A DNA stretch of 46,399 bases from NCBI GenBank assembly GCA_035720425.1, contig DASTOB010000132.1, forward strand, positions 1-46,399, in the 5' to 3' direction. Of the stretch, positions 32,328-40,856 are shown piece after piece. Position numbers and translations under genes: made by a program. Position 1 is the first letter of the stretch. Each line of letters opens with the position of its first letter. The notes under the pieces were generated by a model. That model was not told the origin of the DNA, did no database searches, and saw only the letters and a list, made by a program, of their open reading frames with translations. Source of the DNA: DASTOB01 sp035720425. Lineage in GTDB: Bacteria; Chloroflexota; Limnocylindria; Limnocylindrales; CSP1-4.

Positions 32328-33040
32328 TGTCCGGCGCGTCCGCGCCGGCCGGCGAGCGGATCGTCGACGCATCGGACCGGCCGATCCGCGCGGTCAACGC
32401 GGAGATCCGGGCGGGCATCGCCGCGGGCGAGATGGTCGTCGTGCGCAACCCGGGTGCGCGCCACAACCTCGCCGTCGCGCTGCTCGGCGAGGGCACCGTG
32501 CGATTCGACGGCAGCGTCGGGTACTACTGCGGCGGCATGAGCGACGGCGCGACGATCCGCGTCGGGGGCAGCGCCGGCTGGGGCCTGGCCGAGGGGATGC
32601 TGTCCGGAACGGTCGTCGTCGACGGAAACGCCGGCAACAGCGCGGCGGCCTCGATCCGCGGCGGGACAGTCGTCGTGCGCGGCGATTGCGCGGCCCGCGC
32701 AGGCGTCGCGATGAAGGGCGGTCGCCTGCTCGTCGGCGGGAACGCCGGCTACATGACCGGATTCATGATGCAGAAGGGGTTCATCGCGATCGCCGGCAAC
32801 GCGGGCGACGCGCTGGCCGACTCGATGTACGAGGGAACGGTGTTCGTCGGTGGCGAGATCGCGTCGCTCGGCAACGACACCGTCGTCGAACCGGCCACGG
32901 ACGCGGAGCAGGCGGAGCTTGAGGCCGCCTTCGCGGAGTTCGGTCTTCCCCGGCCGCCGCGCTTCCGGCGCATCGTTGCCGGCCGCAAGCTGTGGAACTT
33001 CGAGAAGCACGAGATCGACACGTGGCGGGCGGCGCTGTGA
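32327..33040 (+). CDS. mgsB: N-methylglutamate synthase subunit B (GXGXG domain)
   Basis: A 237-residue protein made almost entirely of the right-handed beta-helix GXGXG repeat of glutamate synthase alpha chains (GNAGNSAAASIRGG, GGNAGYMTGFMMQKG, AGNAGDALADSMYEG). This domain is structural and links the amidotransferase and synthase sites. As a free subunit it matches MgsB (rhizobial GlxC). ATG 32327 overlaps the mgsA stop by one base, and its stop overlaps the mgsC start as GTGA. Such tight coupling suggests a fixed complex. Confidence 0.86.
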   Translation: MSGASAPAGERIVDASDRPIRAVNAEIRAGIAAGEMVVVRNPGARHNLAVALLGEGTVRFDGSVGYYCGGMSDGATIRVGGSAGWGLAEGMLSGTVVVDGNAGNSAAASIRGGTVVVRGDCAARAGVAMKGGRLLVGGNAGYMTGFMMQKGFIAIAGNAGDALADSMYEGTVFVGGEIASLGNDTVVEPATDAEQAELEAAFAEFGLPRPPRFRRIVAGRKLWNFEKHEIDTWRAAL

Positions 33041-34374
33041 CGCACGACCCGCAGGGCCGGCGCACGAGCCCGGTCTACACGCCGTCCGTCATCGGGGAGA
33101 TCCAGGAGAAGGCGGCCCTGGGCCGCTACCTCATCCGCGGCTTCGGAACGCTCCGGACGCGGCCACTCCCCTCGCTCGACGACCTCACGTTCCTGCCGGC
33201 CTCGCTGACCCGCATCCCGCTCGAGGGATACCGCGAGCGATGCGAGACGGCGACCGTGCTCGGGACCCGGTTCGCGGAGCAGCCGATCCGGCTCGACATC
33301 CCGGTCATGATCACCGGCATGTCGTTCGGCGCCCTGTCGCTGAACGCCAAGGTCGCCCTCGCCCAGGGGGCGAGCGCGGTGGGCAGCTCGACGACGTCCG
33401 GCGACGGCGGCATGCTCCCGGCCGAGCGGGAGCACTCGAAGACGATGATCGTCGAAGTGCTGCCGAGCCGCTACGGCGCGAACATCCACCACCTGCGCGA
33501 GGCGGACGGGATCGAGCTGACGATCGGCCAGGGCGCGAAGCCCGGCACGGGCGGCCTGCTGCTCGGTTCCAAGGTGTCCCCGGAGATCGCCGCGATCCGC
33601 GACCTGCCGCCGGGCGTCGACCAGCGCTCGCCGGCGCGCCACCCGGACTTCCTCGGGCCGGACGACATGATCATCAAGATCGAGGAGCTGCGCGAGGCGA
33701 CGGACTGGCGCGTCCCGATCTTCGTCAAGATCGGCGCAACGCGGACGTTCGACGACGTCAAGCTCGCCGCGAAGTGCGGAGCCGACGTCGTCGTCGTCGA
33801 CGGCATGGAGGGGGGAACCGCAGCCTCGCCGGAGATCCTCCAGGACCACACCGGCATCCCGACCCTTGCCGCGATCGTCGAGGCCCGCCGCGCCCTCGAG
33901 GACGTCGGGATGTACGGCCAGATCCAGCTCATTGCCGCGGGCGGGATCCGGAGCGGCGTCGACGTCGCCAAGGCGCTCGCCCTCGGGGCCGACGCGTGCT
34001 ACATCGGGACGGCGGCGCTCATCGCCCTCAACTGCAACCGACCGCTCTACCTCGACGACTACGCTGCGATCGGCGCGGAGCCCGGCGCCTGCCATCACTG
34101 CCATACCGGGCGGTGCCCCGTCGGCATCACGACCCAGGATCCGGAGCTCATGGCCCGCCTCCCGGTCGACGAGGCGGCGGAGCGGATCGCGAACTTCCTG
34201 ACGGCGATGACGCTCGAGACCCAGATGATCGCGCGCGCCTGCGGCAAGGCGAACATCCACGACCTCGACCCGGACGACCTCCGCGCGCTGACGATCGAGG
34301 CCGCCGCGATCACGGGGATCCCGCTCGTGGGCACCCACTGGGTGCCCGGCAGCTCCGTATCCGTGCACGGCTGA
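33037..34374 (+). CDS. mgsC: N-methylglutamate synthase subunit C (FMN glutamate synthase domain)
   Basis: A 445-residue FMN-binding TIM-barrel of the glutamate synthase central family. Visible blocks are the flavin-site SFGALSLNAK, TTSGDGGMLPAER, GQGAKPGTGG, FVKIGATRTFDDV and IAAGGIRSGVDVAKALALGAD. Cys352, Cys355 and Cys360 (CHHCHTGRCPVG) provide a [3Fe-4S] site as in GltB. It is predicted to form N-methylglutamate from 2-oxoglutarate or glutamate and the methylamine delivered by MgsA (rhizobial GlxD). The start is GTG 33037, overlapping the mgsB stop. Confidence 0.88.
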   Translation: MTHDPQGRRTSPVYTPSVIGEIQEKAALGRYLIRGFGTLRTRPLPSLDDLTFLPASLTRIPLEGYRERCETATVLGTRFAEQPIRLDIPVMITGMSFGALSLNAKVALAQGASAVGSSTTSGDGGMLPAEREHSKTMIVEVLPSRYGANIHHLREADGIELTIGQGAKPGTGGLLLGSKVSPEIAAIRDLPPGVDQRSPARHPDFLGPDDMIIKIEELREATDWRVPIFVKIGATRTFDDVKLAAKCGADVVVVDGMEGGTAASPEILQDHTGIPTLAAIVEARRALEDVGMYGQIQLIAAGGIRSGVDVAKALALGADACYIGTAALIALNCNRPLYLDDYAAIGAEPGACHHCHTGRCPVGITTQDPELMARLPVDEAAERIANFLTAMTLETQMIARACGKANIHDLDPDDLRALTIEAAAITGIPLVGTHWVPGSSVSVHG

Positions 34375-34387
34375 GGGCTCGCGTCCG

Positions 34388-34645
34388 GTGTCGTTTCTCC
34401 TCGAGTGCCCCCTGTGTGGCCCGCGCGAGGTGACCGAGTTCCGCTACGGCGGCGAGGTCCAGGCCAGACCGGCACCCGGATCCCCGGTCGCGACCTGGTC
34501 CGGCTACCTGTACGACCGGACCAACGTCGCCGGCGACGAGCGTGCCTGGTGGTTCCATCGCGACGCGTGCCGGCGCTGGTTCCTGGCGGCGCGCGACACT
34601 CGCACGAATCGCGTCGCCCGGGTCGCCTGGCGGCTCGATGACTGA
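34388..34645 (+). CDS. mgdB: N-methylglutamate dehydrogenase delta-type subunit (SoxD homologue)
   Basis: An 85-residue protein matching the delta subunit of heterotetrameric sarcosine oxidase. Cys7 and Cys10 (CPLCG) plus His57 and Cys61 (FHRDACRRWF) reproduce the zinc site of SoxD. The subunit is structural, bridging alpha and beta. GTG 34388 lies 13 bases after mgsC, and its end overlaps the mgdC start by 8 bases. Confidence 0.85.
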   Translation: MSFLLECPLCGPREVTEFRYGGEVQARPAPGSPVATWSGYLYDRTNVAGDERAWWFHRDACRRWFLAARDTRTNRVARVAWRLDD

Positions 34646-37493
34646 CCGACGCCTGCCGCCGGGGCCGGCCAGCGAGCTGCGAACCGGGGAGACGATCGCG
34701 TTCACCTTCGACGGCCGGCGCCATGAGGCGATCGGCGGCGACACGATCGCGTCGGCGCTCGTGGTCGACGGGGTGGACGTCCTGTCGCGGAGCTTCAAGT
34801 ACCACCGTCCGCGGGGGGTGCTGTGCGCGGCCGGCCGGTGCCCCAACTGCCTCGTCGAGGTCGACGGCCTGCCGAACGCGCGGGCATGCGTGACGCCGGT
34901 CCGGGACGGCATGGCCGTCCGATCGCAGAACGCGTGGCCGTCCCTGCGGGCCGACCTCCTGTCCCTCGTCGACCGGTTCGACCGCTTCTTCCCGATCGGC
35001 TTCTACTACAAGACGTTCATCCGGCCGCGCCGGCTGTGGCCGCTCTACGAGATGGTCCTCCGGCGGGCGGCCGGCCTCGGGCGGGTGAACATCCGCGCCC
35101 GGCCGGAGCTCGGTCAGCGCAAGCGGCATCTCCGCTGCGACGTGGCGGTCGTCGGCGGTGGTCCGGCCGGCTGCCTGGCCGCCCTCGCGGCGGCCGAGGC
35201 CGGGGCGCGGGTCGTCCTCGTCGACGACGGCGTCCGACTCGGCGGGCACCTGCGGACACGCACGCGTGCCGTGGACGGCGACGGGGACCCGCGGCTCGCC
35301 GGTTCGACCGGCCAGGCGGCGGCCGACCGGCTCGCGCAGCTCGTCGCGGCGGAAGCGCGGATCGAGCACCTCGCGGCCACGACCGCGATCGGGATCTACG
35401 AGTCGAACCTGCTGGCCGCGGTGGCCGACGCGACGTTCTACCGGATCCGCGCGGGCCGGATCGTGGTGGCGACGGGGGCGGCGGAGCGGCCGGCGCTGTT
35501 CGACGCAAACGACCGGCCGGGAATCATGCTCGCGTCGGCCGTCCTGCGGCTCGCACACCTTCACGCTGTCCGCGCGGGTCGCCGGGCGATCGTCGTGACC
35601 GACGACGACCACGGAGAGCGGCAGGCGGCCGAACTGCGCGAGATCGGCGTCGAGGTGGCCGAGGTCGTCGACCTGCGGACCGGCACGCGGGTCCTCGGCG
35701 CGACCGGCGGACGGCGCGTGACCGGGCTCCGGGTCCGGGCGGGCGACGGGACGGAGCGGACGATCGAGGCGGATCTCGTCGCCATGGCGATGCGCCGGGA
35801 GCCGGTCGTCTCGCTCGCGGCGATGGCGGGGGTCGACGTCCGGTACGACGAGGCCGCCGGGGAGTGGCTGCCGGACCCCGCGGGTACGGACGGCGTGCTG
35901 TGCGCGGGCGAGGTGCTCGGCCCGGCCGGCGAGTCGTTCGTCCACACGGCCGCCGTGCTGGTCGGGCGCGTGGCGGCCGGACAGGCGGACCGCGAGGAGC
36001 TCGTCGCCCACGTCGCGCGGGCCCGAGCGGCAGCCGGGTCGGCTCTGTCCGCCCAGTCGGCCCCGTCGACCGCGGCGTTCGTCGCGCCGGTCGGACGCAA
36101 GGCGTTCGTCTGCCCGTGCGAGGACGTCACCGCCAAGGAGCTCGTCCAGGGCGTCCGCGAGGGCTTCGATTCGCTCGAGCTGCTCAAGCGCTACAGCACG
36201 ATCACGATGGGCCCGTGCCAGGGACGCCAGTGCCACGGCAACGCCGCCCGCCTTCACGCGTCGATCCGGGGCACGAGCCCGGCCGAGACGGGCCTGACGA
36301 CGTTCCGGCCGCCGTTCACGCCGGTCCCGCTCGCCGTCCTCGCGGGGCCGCACCTCGCACCGGAGCGGCGGACCGCGCTCCACGAGCGGCATGAGGCGGC
36401 CGGGGCGACGTGGATGGACATGGGCGACTGGAAGCGCCCGCTGCACTACGGCGACGTCGCCGCAGAGTGCCGGGCGGTCCACGAGGGCGTCGGGATCATC
36501 GACGTGTCGACGCTCGGCAAGCTCGACGTGCGCGGCCGCGACGCCGGCGAGTTCCTCGACTGGCTCCACCCGAACCGGTTCAGCGACCTGCGCGTCGGGC
36601 GCGTCCGCTACCGGGCCATGCTCGGCGACGACGGGATCATCCTCGACGACGGCACGGTGGCGCGCCTCGCCGAGGAGCGCTTCTTCGTGTCGACCGGGAC
36701 GGGGTCCTTCGAGGCGGTCGACGCGTGGCTGCGCTGGTGGCTCGCGACGGGCGATCGCCGGGTCGACGTGACGAACGTGACCGGCCGGTTCGCGGCGATG
36801 AACCTCGCCGGTCCGGCATCGCGCGAGGTGCTCGCCGGCCTGGCGGACGAGGACGTCTCGCGCGAGGGATTCCCGTACCTCGGCGCACGCGAGGCGACCG
36901 TCGCGGGCGTGCCGGTCATCCTCATCCGGATCGGCTTCGTCGGCGAGCTCGCCTACGAGCTCCACGTCCCGGCCGACTACGCCGCCCACGTGTGGGACGC
37001 GCTCATGGACGCCGGACGCGACGCCGGCATCCGGCCATTCGGCGTCGAGGCGCAGCGCGTCCTGCGGCTCGAGAAGCAGCACGCGATCGTCGCCCAGGAC
37101 ACGGACGCCCTGTCGAACCCGATCGAGGCCGGCATGGGCTGGCTCGTGAAGGCGGATCGTCCTGACTGGATCGGGCGCGACGCGGTCGCCGCCGTCGCCG
37201 CGCGCGGCGCCCGGGACGCCCTCGTGGGGTTCGAGATCGTCGCCGGATCGAGTGTTCCGGCGGAAGGCGCCGCGGTCGTCCGCGACGGGCGGGCGGTCGG
37301 TCGGGTCACGAGCGCAAAGTGGAGCCCCACGCTTGGCCGGCCGATCGGGCTCGCCTGGCTGCCGGCCGACGACGCGGTCGACGGGCGCGAGATCACCGTC
37401 CGTCTTGGCGTCGGCCGCGGCGGAGAGACGACCCCGGCGGTCGTTCGGACGAGTCCGTTCTACGACCCGGCCGGGGAGCGGCTTCGCTCATGA
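34638..37493 (+). CDS. mgdC: N-methylglutamate dehydrogenase alpha-type subunit (SoxA homologue) with two intact Fe-S motifs
   Basis: A 951-residue multidomain flavoprotein. An N-terminal ferredoxin-like domain (about 15-100) has Cys63, 68, 71 and 84 in C-x4-C-x2-C-x12-C spacing. An NAD(P)/FAD Rossmann domain starts at about 168 (VAVVGGGPAGC). A BFD-like segment has Cys492, 494, 527 and 532 (CPC, then CQGRQC). The C-terminal half from about 588 is a GcvT-type tetrahydrofolate-binding domain. In the sarcosine oxidase alpha subunits I know, both Cys sets are degenerate; here both are complete. It should receive electrons from N-methylglutamate and hand the C1 unit to folate. ATG 34638 overlaps mgdB by 8 bases. 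Opine or sarcosine dehydrogenase is the alternative substrate assignment. Confidence 0.88.
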   Translation: MTDRRLPPGPASELRTGETIAFTFDGRRHEAIGGDTIASALVVDGVDVLSRSFKYHRPRGVLCAAGRCPNCLVEVDGLPNARACVTPVRDGMAVRSQNAWPSLRADLLSLVDRFDRFFPIGFYYKTFIRPRRLWPLYEMVLRRAAGLGRVNIRARPELGQRKRHLRCDVAVVGGGPAGCLAALAAAEAGARVVLVDDGVRLGGHLRTRTRAVDGDGDPRLAGSTGQAAADRLAQLVAAEARIEHLAATTAIGIYESNLLAAVADATFYRIRAGRIVVATGAAERPALFDANDRPGIMLASAVLRLAHLHAVRAGRRAIVVTDDDHGERQAAELREIGVEVAEVVDLRTGTRVLGATGGRRVTGLRVRAGDGTERTIEADLVAMAMRREPVVSLAAMAGVDVRYDEAAGEWLPDPAGTDGVLCAGEVLGPAGESFVHTAAVLVGRVAAGQADREELVAHVARARAAAGSALSAQSAPSTAAFVAPVGRKAFVCPCEDVTAKELVQGVREGFDSLELLKRYSTITMGPCQGRQCHGNAARLHASIRGTSPAETGLTTFRPPFTPVPLAVLAGPHLAPERRTALHERHEAAGATWMDMGDWKRPLHYGDVAAECRAVHEGVGIIDVSTLGKLDVRGRDAGEFLDWLHPNRFSDLRVGRVRYRAMLGDDGIILDDGTVARLAEERFFVSTGTGSFEAVDAWLRWWLATGDRRVDVTNVTGRFAAMNLAGPASREVLAGLADEDVSREGFPYLGAREATVAGVPVILIRIGFVGELAYELHVPADYAAHVWDALMDAGRDAGIRPFGVEAQRVLRLEKQHAIVAQDTDALSNPIEAGMGWLVKADRPDWIGRDAVAAVAARGARDALVGFEIVAGSSVPAEGAAVVRDGRAVGRVTSAKWSPTLGRPIGLAWLPADDAVDGREITVRLGVGRGGETTPAVVRTSPFYDPAGERLRS

Positions 37494-38170
37494 CCGGGTC
37501 GCCCGTGTCGGAGCACGCTGCACGGCCCGTCGCGCCGCCCGTCCGCCGCAGTGCGCTCGAGGAGGAGCACGCCCGGCTCGGCGCCCGCTGGGTCGCCGAC
37601 GACACGCGCTGGCCGGCCGACTACGGCGATCCCGCAGCCGAGGCCGCCTCCGCCGCCCGCGCCGTCGGGCTCGCCGAGCTCGGGCCCCTCGATGCGCTCC
37701 TCGTGCGCGGGCCGGGCGCCGCCGCGGCGGTCGGCGCGGCCGCCCTCGACGCCGGGGTCTGGATCCTCGGACCGGACGAGGCGCTGCTCCTCTACCGCCC
37801 GGGCGCCGACGCGCAGCAGGCCGTCGAGGCGGCGCTCGCGGGCGCGGACCTGTCGCTCGTCGTGATGAGCTCCGCGTGGACGGCCCTCCGGCTCGCCGGA
37901 CCGGGCACCCCGGCGCTCCTCGCCGAGCTGTCGCCGATGCCGCTCGGGCGGGGCGAGCTGGCCGACGGGGCGATCGCCCAGGGACCGCTCGTCAACGTTC
38001 GCGCGATCGTCCGGCGCCACGACGCGGCGATCGGGCCCGGCTACACGATCCTCGTCGCCCGCGAGGACGCCCACTTCGCGTGGCACGCGATCACCGAGCT
38101 CGGCGAGGGCCACGGGCTTCGGCCGGTCGGCCCCGCGTCGGTCGCCCGGGCACCAGGCGGTCGGGCGTGA
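37490..38170 (+). CDS. mgdD: N-methylglutamate dehydrogenase gamma-type subunit (SoxG homologue)
   Basis: A 226-residue Ala-rich protein in the place of the sarcosine oxidase gamma subunit, a small GcvT-related fold. Sequence similarity is weak, as is normal for SoxG. The assignment rests on position, size and blocks such as ALRLAGPGTPALLAELSP and GYTILVAREDAHFAWHAI, which match the family pattern. ATG 37490 overlaps the mgdC stop as ATGA, and its stop overlaps the mgdA start as GTGA. Structural role in the complex. Confidence 0.78.
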   Translation: MTGSPVSEHAARPVAPPVRRSALEEEHARLGARWVADDTRWPADYGDPAAEAASAARAVGLAELGPLDALLVRGPGAAAAVGAAALDAGVWILGPDEALLLYRPGADAQQAVEAALAGADLSLVVMSSAWTALRLAGPGTPALLAELSPMPLGRGELADGAIAQGPLVNVRAIVRRHDAAIGPGYTILVAREDAHFAWHAITELGEGHGLRPVGPASVARAPGGRA

Positions 38171-39381
38171 TCGGACCCCTGCGGCGGATCCGGGTGTGGC
38201 GGAATCGGGATCTGCGTCGGAGCTACGACGTCGTCATCGTCGGTGGCGGCGTCCACGGCCTCGCCATCGCGTACGAGCTCGCTCGCCGGGGCGTGACGAA
38301 CGTGGCGGTCCTCGAGAAGCACTACGTCGGCGCCGGCGGGAGCGGCCGCAACACGGCGATCATCCGCTCGAACTACCGAACCCCGGAGGGCGTCGCGTTC
38401 TACGACGAGTCGGTCCGGATCTACGAGCGCCTGTCGGTCGAGCTCGGCTTCAACGTCCTGTTCAGCCAGCACGGACACCTCACGTTCGCCCACACGGAGT
38501 CGGCCGTCGCCGGGCTGCGCGTGCGGGCCGAGGTGAACCAGCTCCAGGGGGTGGATTCGGTCGTCATCGACCCGCCGGAGATCGCCCGGCTCGTCCCCGC
38601 TCTCGACCTGTCGGACCGGCCGCGCTACCCGATCCTCGCCGCGCTCTACCACCCGCCGGGCGGGATCATCCGCCACGACGCGGTCGTATGGGGGTACGCC
38701 CGGCGGGCGGACCAGCTGGGGGTCGAGATCCACCAGGGAATCGAGGTCACCGGCGTCGACCGCGGCGCGGGCGGCCGGATCACCGGCGTCCGCACGTCGA
38801 AGGGCGACATCGCGACCGGCACGGTGGTCAACGCGACGGCCGGCTGGGCGTCGACGATCGCCGCCATGGTCGATGTCCGGCTGCCGATCGTCACCCATCC
38901 GCTCCAGGCGCTCGTGACCGAGCCGCTCAAGCCGTTCCTCGGCCCCGTCCTCGTGTCCGCCACGCTCCACGTCTACGTGTCGCAGACGGATCGCGGCGAG
39001 CTCGTGATCGGCTCGGAGATCGACCCCTACGCGTCGTACAGCAACCGCTCGACGCTCGGGTTCATGGAGAGCAGCGCGGCCCATATCCTCGAGCTCCTGC
39101 CGTCGGTGGCCGGTGTCCGGGTCCTCCGCCAATGGGCCGGGATCTGTGACATGACGCCGGACTACAGCCCGATCATCGGGCCGGTCCCGGACGTGCCCGG
39201 CTTCGTCCTCGACGTGGGCTGGGGAACGTACGGCTTCAAGGCAGGGCCGGTAGCCGGCCGGCGCGTGGCGGAGCTGATCGCCACCGGCCGGACACCGGAC
39301 GTGCTCGCGCCGTTCACGATCGAGCGGTTCGCGACCGGGTCGCTGATCGGCGAACGGGCGGCCGCTGCGGTATCACACTAG
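38167..39381 (+). CDS. mgdA: N-methylglutamate dehydrogenase beta-type catalytic subunit (SoxB homologue)
   Basis: A 404-residue FAD/FMN flavoprotein, the catalytic subunit that oxidises the N-methyl carbon. The Rossmann motif VVIVGGGVHGLAIAYELAR is N-terminal. GAGGSGRNTAIIRSNYRTPE is the SoxB signature. His170 in RHDAVVWGYA lies where the sarcosine oxidase beta subunit attaches FMN covalently. WGTYGFKAGPVAG is the C-terminal flavin block. In most described clusters this gene comes first (mgdA/soxB); here it is last, after mgdD. Sarcosine is an alternative substrate; the mgs and gmaS neighbours favour N-methylglutamate. Confidence 0.88.
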   Translation: MIGPLRRIRVWRNRDLRRSYDVVIVGGGVHGLAIAYELARRGVTNVAVLEKHYVGAGGSGRNTAIIRSNYRTPEGVAFYDESVRIYERLSVELGFNVLFSQHGHLTFAHTESAVAGLRVRAEVNQLQGVDSVVIDPPEIARLVPALDLSDRPRYPILAALYHPPGGIIRHDAVVWGYARRADQLGVEIHQGIEVTGVDRGAGGRITGVRTSKGDIATGTVVNATAGWASTIAAMVDVRLPIVTHPLQALVTEPLKPFLGPVLVSATLHVYVSQTDRGELVIGSEIDPYASYSNRSTLGFMESSAAHILELLPSVAGVRVLRQWAGICDMTPDYSPIIGPVPDVPGFVLDVGWGTYGFKAGPVAGRRVAELIATGRTPDVLAPFTIERFATGSLIGERAAAAVSH

Positions 39382-39436
39382 GAGGGAGCGCACAGGCGGC
39401 GGTCGCACCCGCGATCGCCGGGAAGGGAGGGTCGAG

Positions 39437-40819
39437 ATGGCTGGCACCGTCCAGGGACGCCCCGCCGCGGAGGACGTGGCCGCGCGGATCCGCGACGAGG
39501 GCGTGACGTACCTGCTCGCCCAGTGGGTCGACATCCACGGCACGCCACGCTGCAAGGGTGTGCCCGCCAGCGCGTTCGACCAGTTCCTCGGGGGCAGCGC
39601 CGGATTCGCCGGCGCGGCCACGGTCGGCATGGGGCAGGGCCCGCACAGCCACGACCTGATCGGCATGCCGGACCTCGGGACGTACACGCCGGTGCCGTGG
39701 GAGCAGGGCATCGCCCGCTTCGCCTGCGACATCGAGGTCGACGGCGCGCCGTGGCCGTACTGCTCGCGCACGGCCCTTCGCCGCCAGATCGACCGGCTCG
39801 CCGCGGCGGGCTACTCGATGGCCGTCGGCGTGGAGGCGGAGCACATGCTCGTCACGCGCGCCCCGGACGGCTCGATCGCCCCGTTCGACCCGTCGGGGTT
39901 CGACACGCTCGAGAAGCCGTGCTACGACTTCAAGAGCCTGGCCGCCTCGCTCGGCTACCTGCGCACGCTGGTCGAGTACATGGAGGGCCTCGGCTGGGGC
40001 CCGTACGCCTCCGATCACGAGGACGCGACCGCCCAGTTCGAGCTGAACTGGAAGTACGCCGACGCGCTCACGACGGCGGACCGCTACACGTTCTTCAAGA
40101 TGATGACGAACCAGGTCGCCCAGCGGTACGGGGCGATCGCGACCCACATGCCCAAGCCGTTCAGCAACCTGACCGGCAACGGCAGCCACTTCCACTTCTC
40201 ACTGTGGAACGGCGACGGCTCGAACGCCTTCCTCGACGACGCCGATCCGCGCGGTCTCGGCCAGTCGCAGCTCGCCTACCACTTCCTCGGCGGCCTGCTC
40301 GCCCACGCGCGGGCGCTCAGCGCGCTCATCGCGCCGACGGTGAACTGCTACAAGCGATTGTCCGTGGGGTCGTACCTGACCGGTGCGCGTTCCGGCTTCA
40401 CGTGGACGCCGGCGTTCATCACGTACGGCGACAACAACCGGACCCAGATGTTCCGGACGCCGGAGCCCGGTCGGTTCGAGTGCCGGGTCGTGTCCGGCGC
40501 AGTGAACCCGTACCTCGGGATCGCCGGGTTCATCGCCGCCGGCCTCGACGGCATCGAGCGCCGGCTCGATCCGGGCGAGCCGCAGGTCGGCCGGAACATG
40601 TACGAGACCCCGCTCGAGGAGGCTCGCCGCGAGGGTCTCCGGTTCATTCCGCAGAGCCTCGCCGAGGCGCTCGACGAGTTCGAGGCGGACGAGGTGGTCC
40701 AGGGGGCCCTGGGGCCGGAGCTCGCGGCGGAGTTCCTCCGGGTCAAGCGCTCGGAGTGGGTCCGCTACCACAACACGGTCGGTCGGTGGGAGGTCGACCA
40801 GTACCTGACCCTGTTCTGA
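39437..40819 (+). CDS. gmaS: Gamma-glutamylmethylamide synthetase (glutamine synthetase family, GlnT-like)
   Basis: A 460-residue glutamine synthetase fold protein. Metal and ATP-site blocks are GVEAEHML, SDHEDATAQFELNW, NGSHFHFSLW, SGFTWTPAFITYGDNNRTQM and the arginine block RFECRVVSGAVNPYL. The length and the GFTWTP.F.TYGDNNRTQ run fit the GmaS/GlnT branch, not housekeeping GlnA. GmaS joins methylamine to glutamate at the expense of ATP and starts the N-methylglutamate pathway. GGGAAGGGAGGG precedes the ATG, after a 55-base gap from mgdA. True glutamine synthesis cannot be excluded from sequence. Confidence 0.87.
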   Translation: MAGTVQGRPAAEDVAARIRDEGVTYLLAQWVDIHGTPRCKGVPASAFDQFLGGSAGFAGAATVGMGQGPHSHDLIGMPDLGTYTPVPWEQGIARFACDIEVDGAPWPYCSRTALRRQIDRLAAAGYSMAVGVEAEHMLVTRAPDGSIAPFDPSGFDTLEKPCYDFKSLAASLGYLRTLVEYMEGLGWGPYASDHEDATAQFELNWKYADALTTADRYTFFKMMTNQVAQRYGAIATHMPKPFSNLTGNGSHFHFSLWNGDGSNAFLDDADPRGLGQSQLAYHFLGGLLAHARALSALIAPTVNCYKRLSVGSYLTGARSGFTWTPAFITYGDNNRTQMFRTPEPGRFECRVVSGAVNPYLGIAGFIAAGLDGIERRLDPGEPQVGRNMYETPLEEARREGLRFIPQSLAEALDEFEADEVVQGALGPELAAEFLRVKRSEWVRYHNTVGRWEVDQYLTLF

Positions 40820-40856
40820 CACCGGCTCCGCCTCGCCGCCGCGGCCGGCCGGGCCG

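Noticed and set aside
31395..34374. Reading mgsABC as a split glutamate synthase (GltB) for ammonia assimilation
   Set aside because: No GltD small subunit is present, and the three proteins are joined to mgd and gmaS genes; the N-methylglutamate synthase reading explains all neighbours.
34095..37082. Long minus-strand open frame (995 codons) opposite mgdC
   Set aside because: Its protein is Arg/Pro/Asp-rich and low in complexity with no domain, the mark of an antisense shadow in high-GC DNA; the plus-strand mgdC has complete family motifs.
34388..39381. Calling the four-subunit complex sarcosine oxidase (soxDAGB)
   Set aside because: No glycine, serine or betaine catabolism genes adjoin; mgs and gmaS do. 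Kept as an alternative substrate only.
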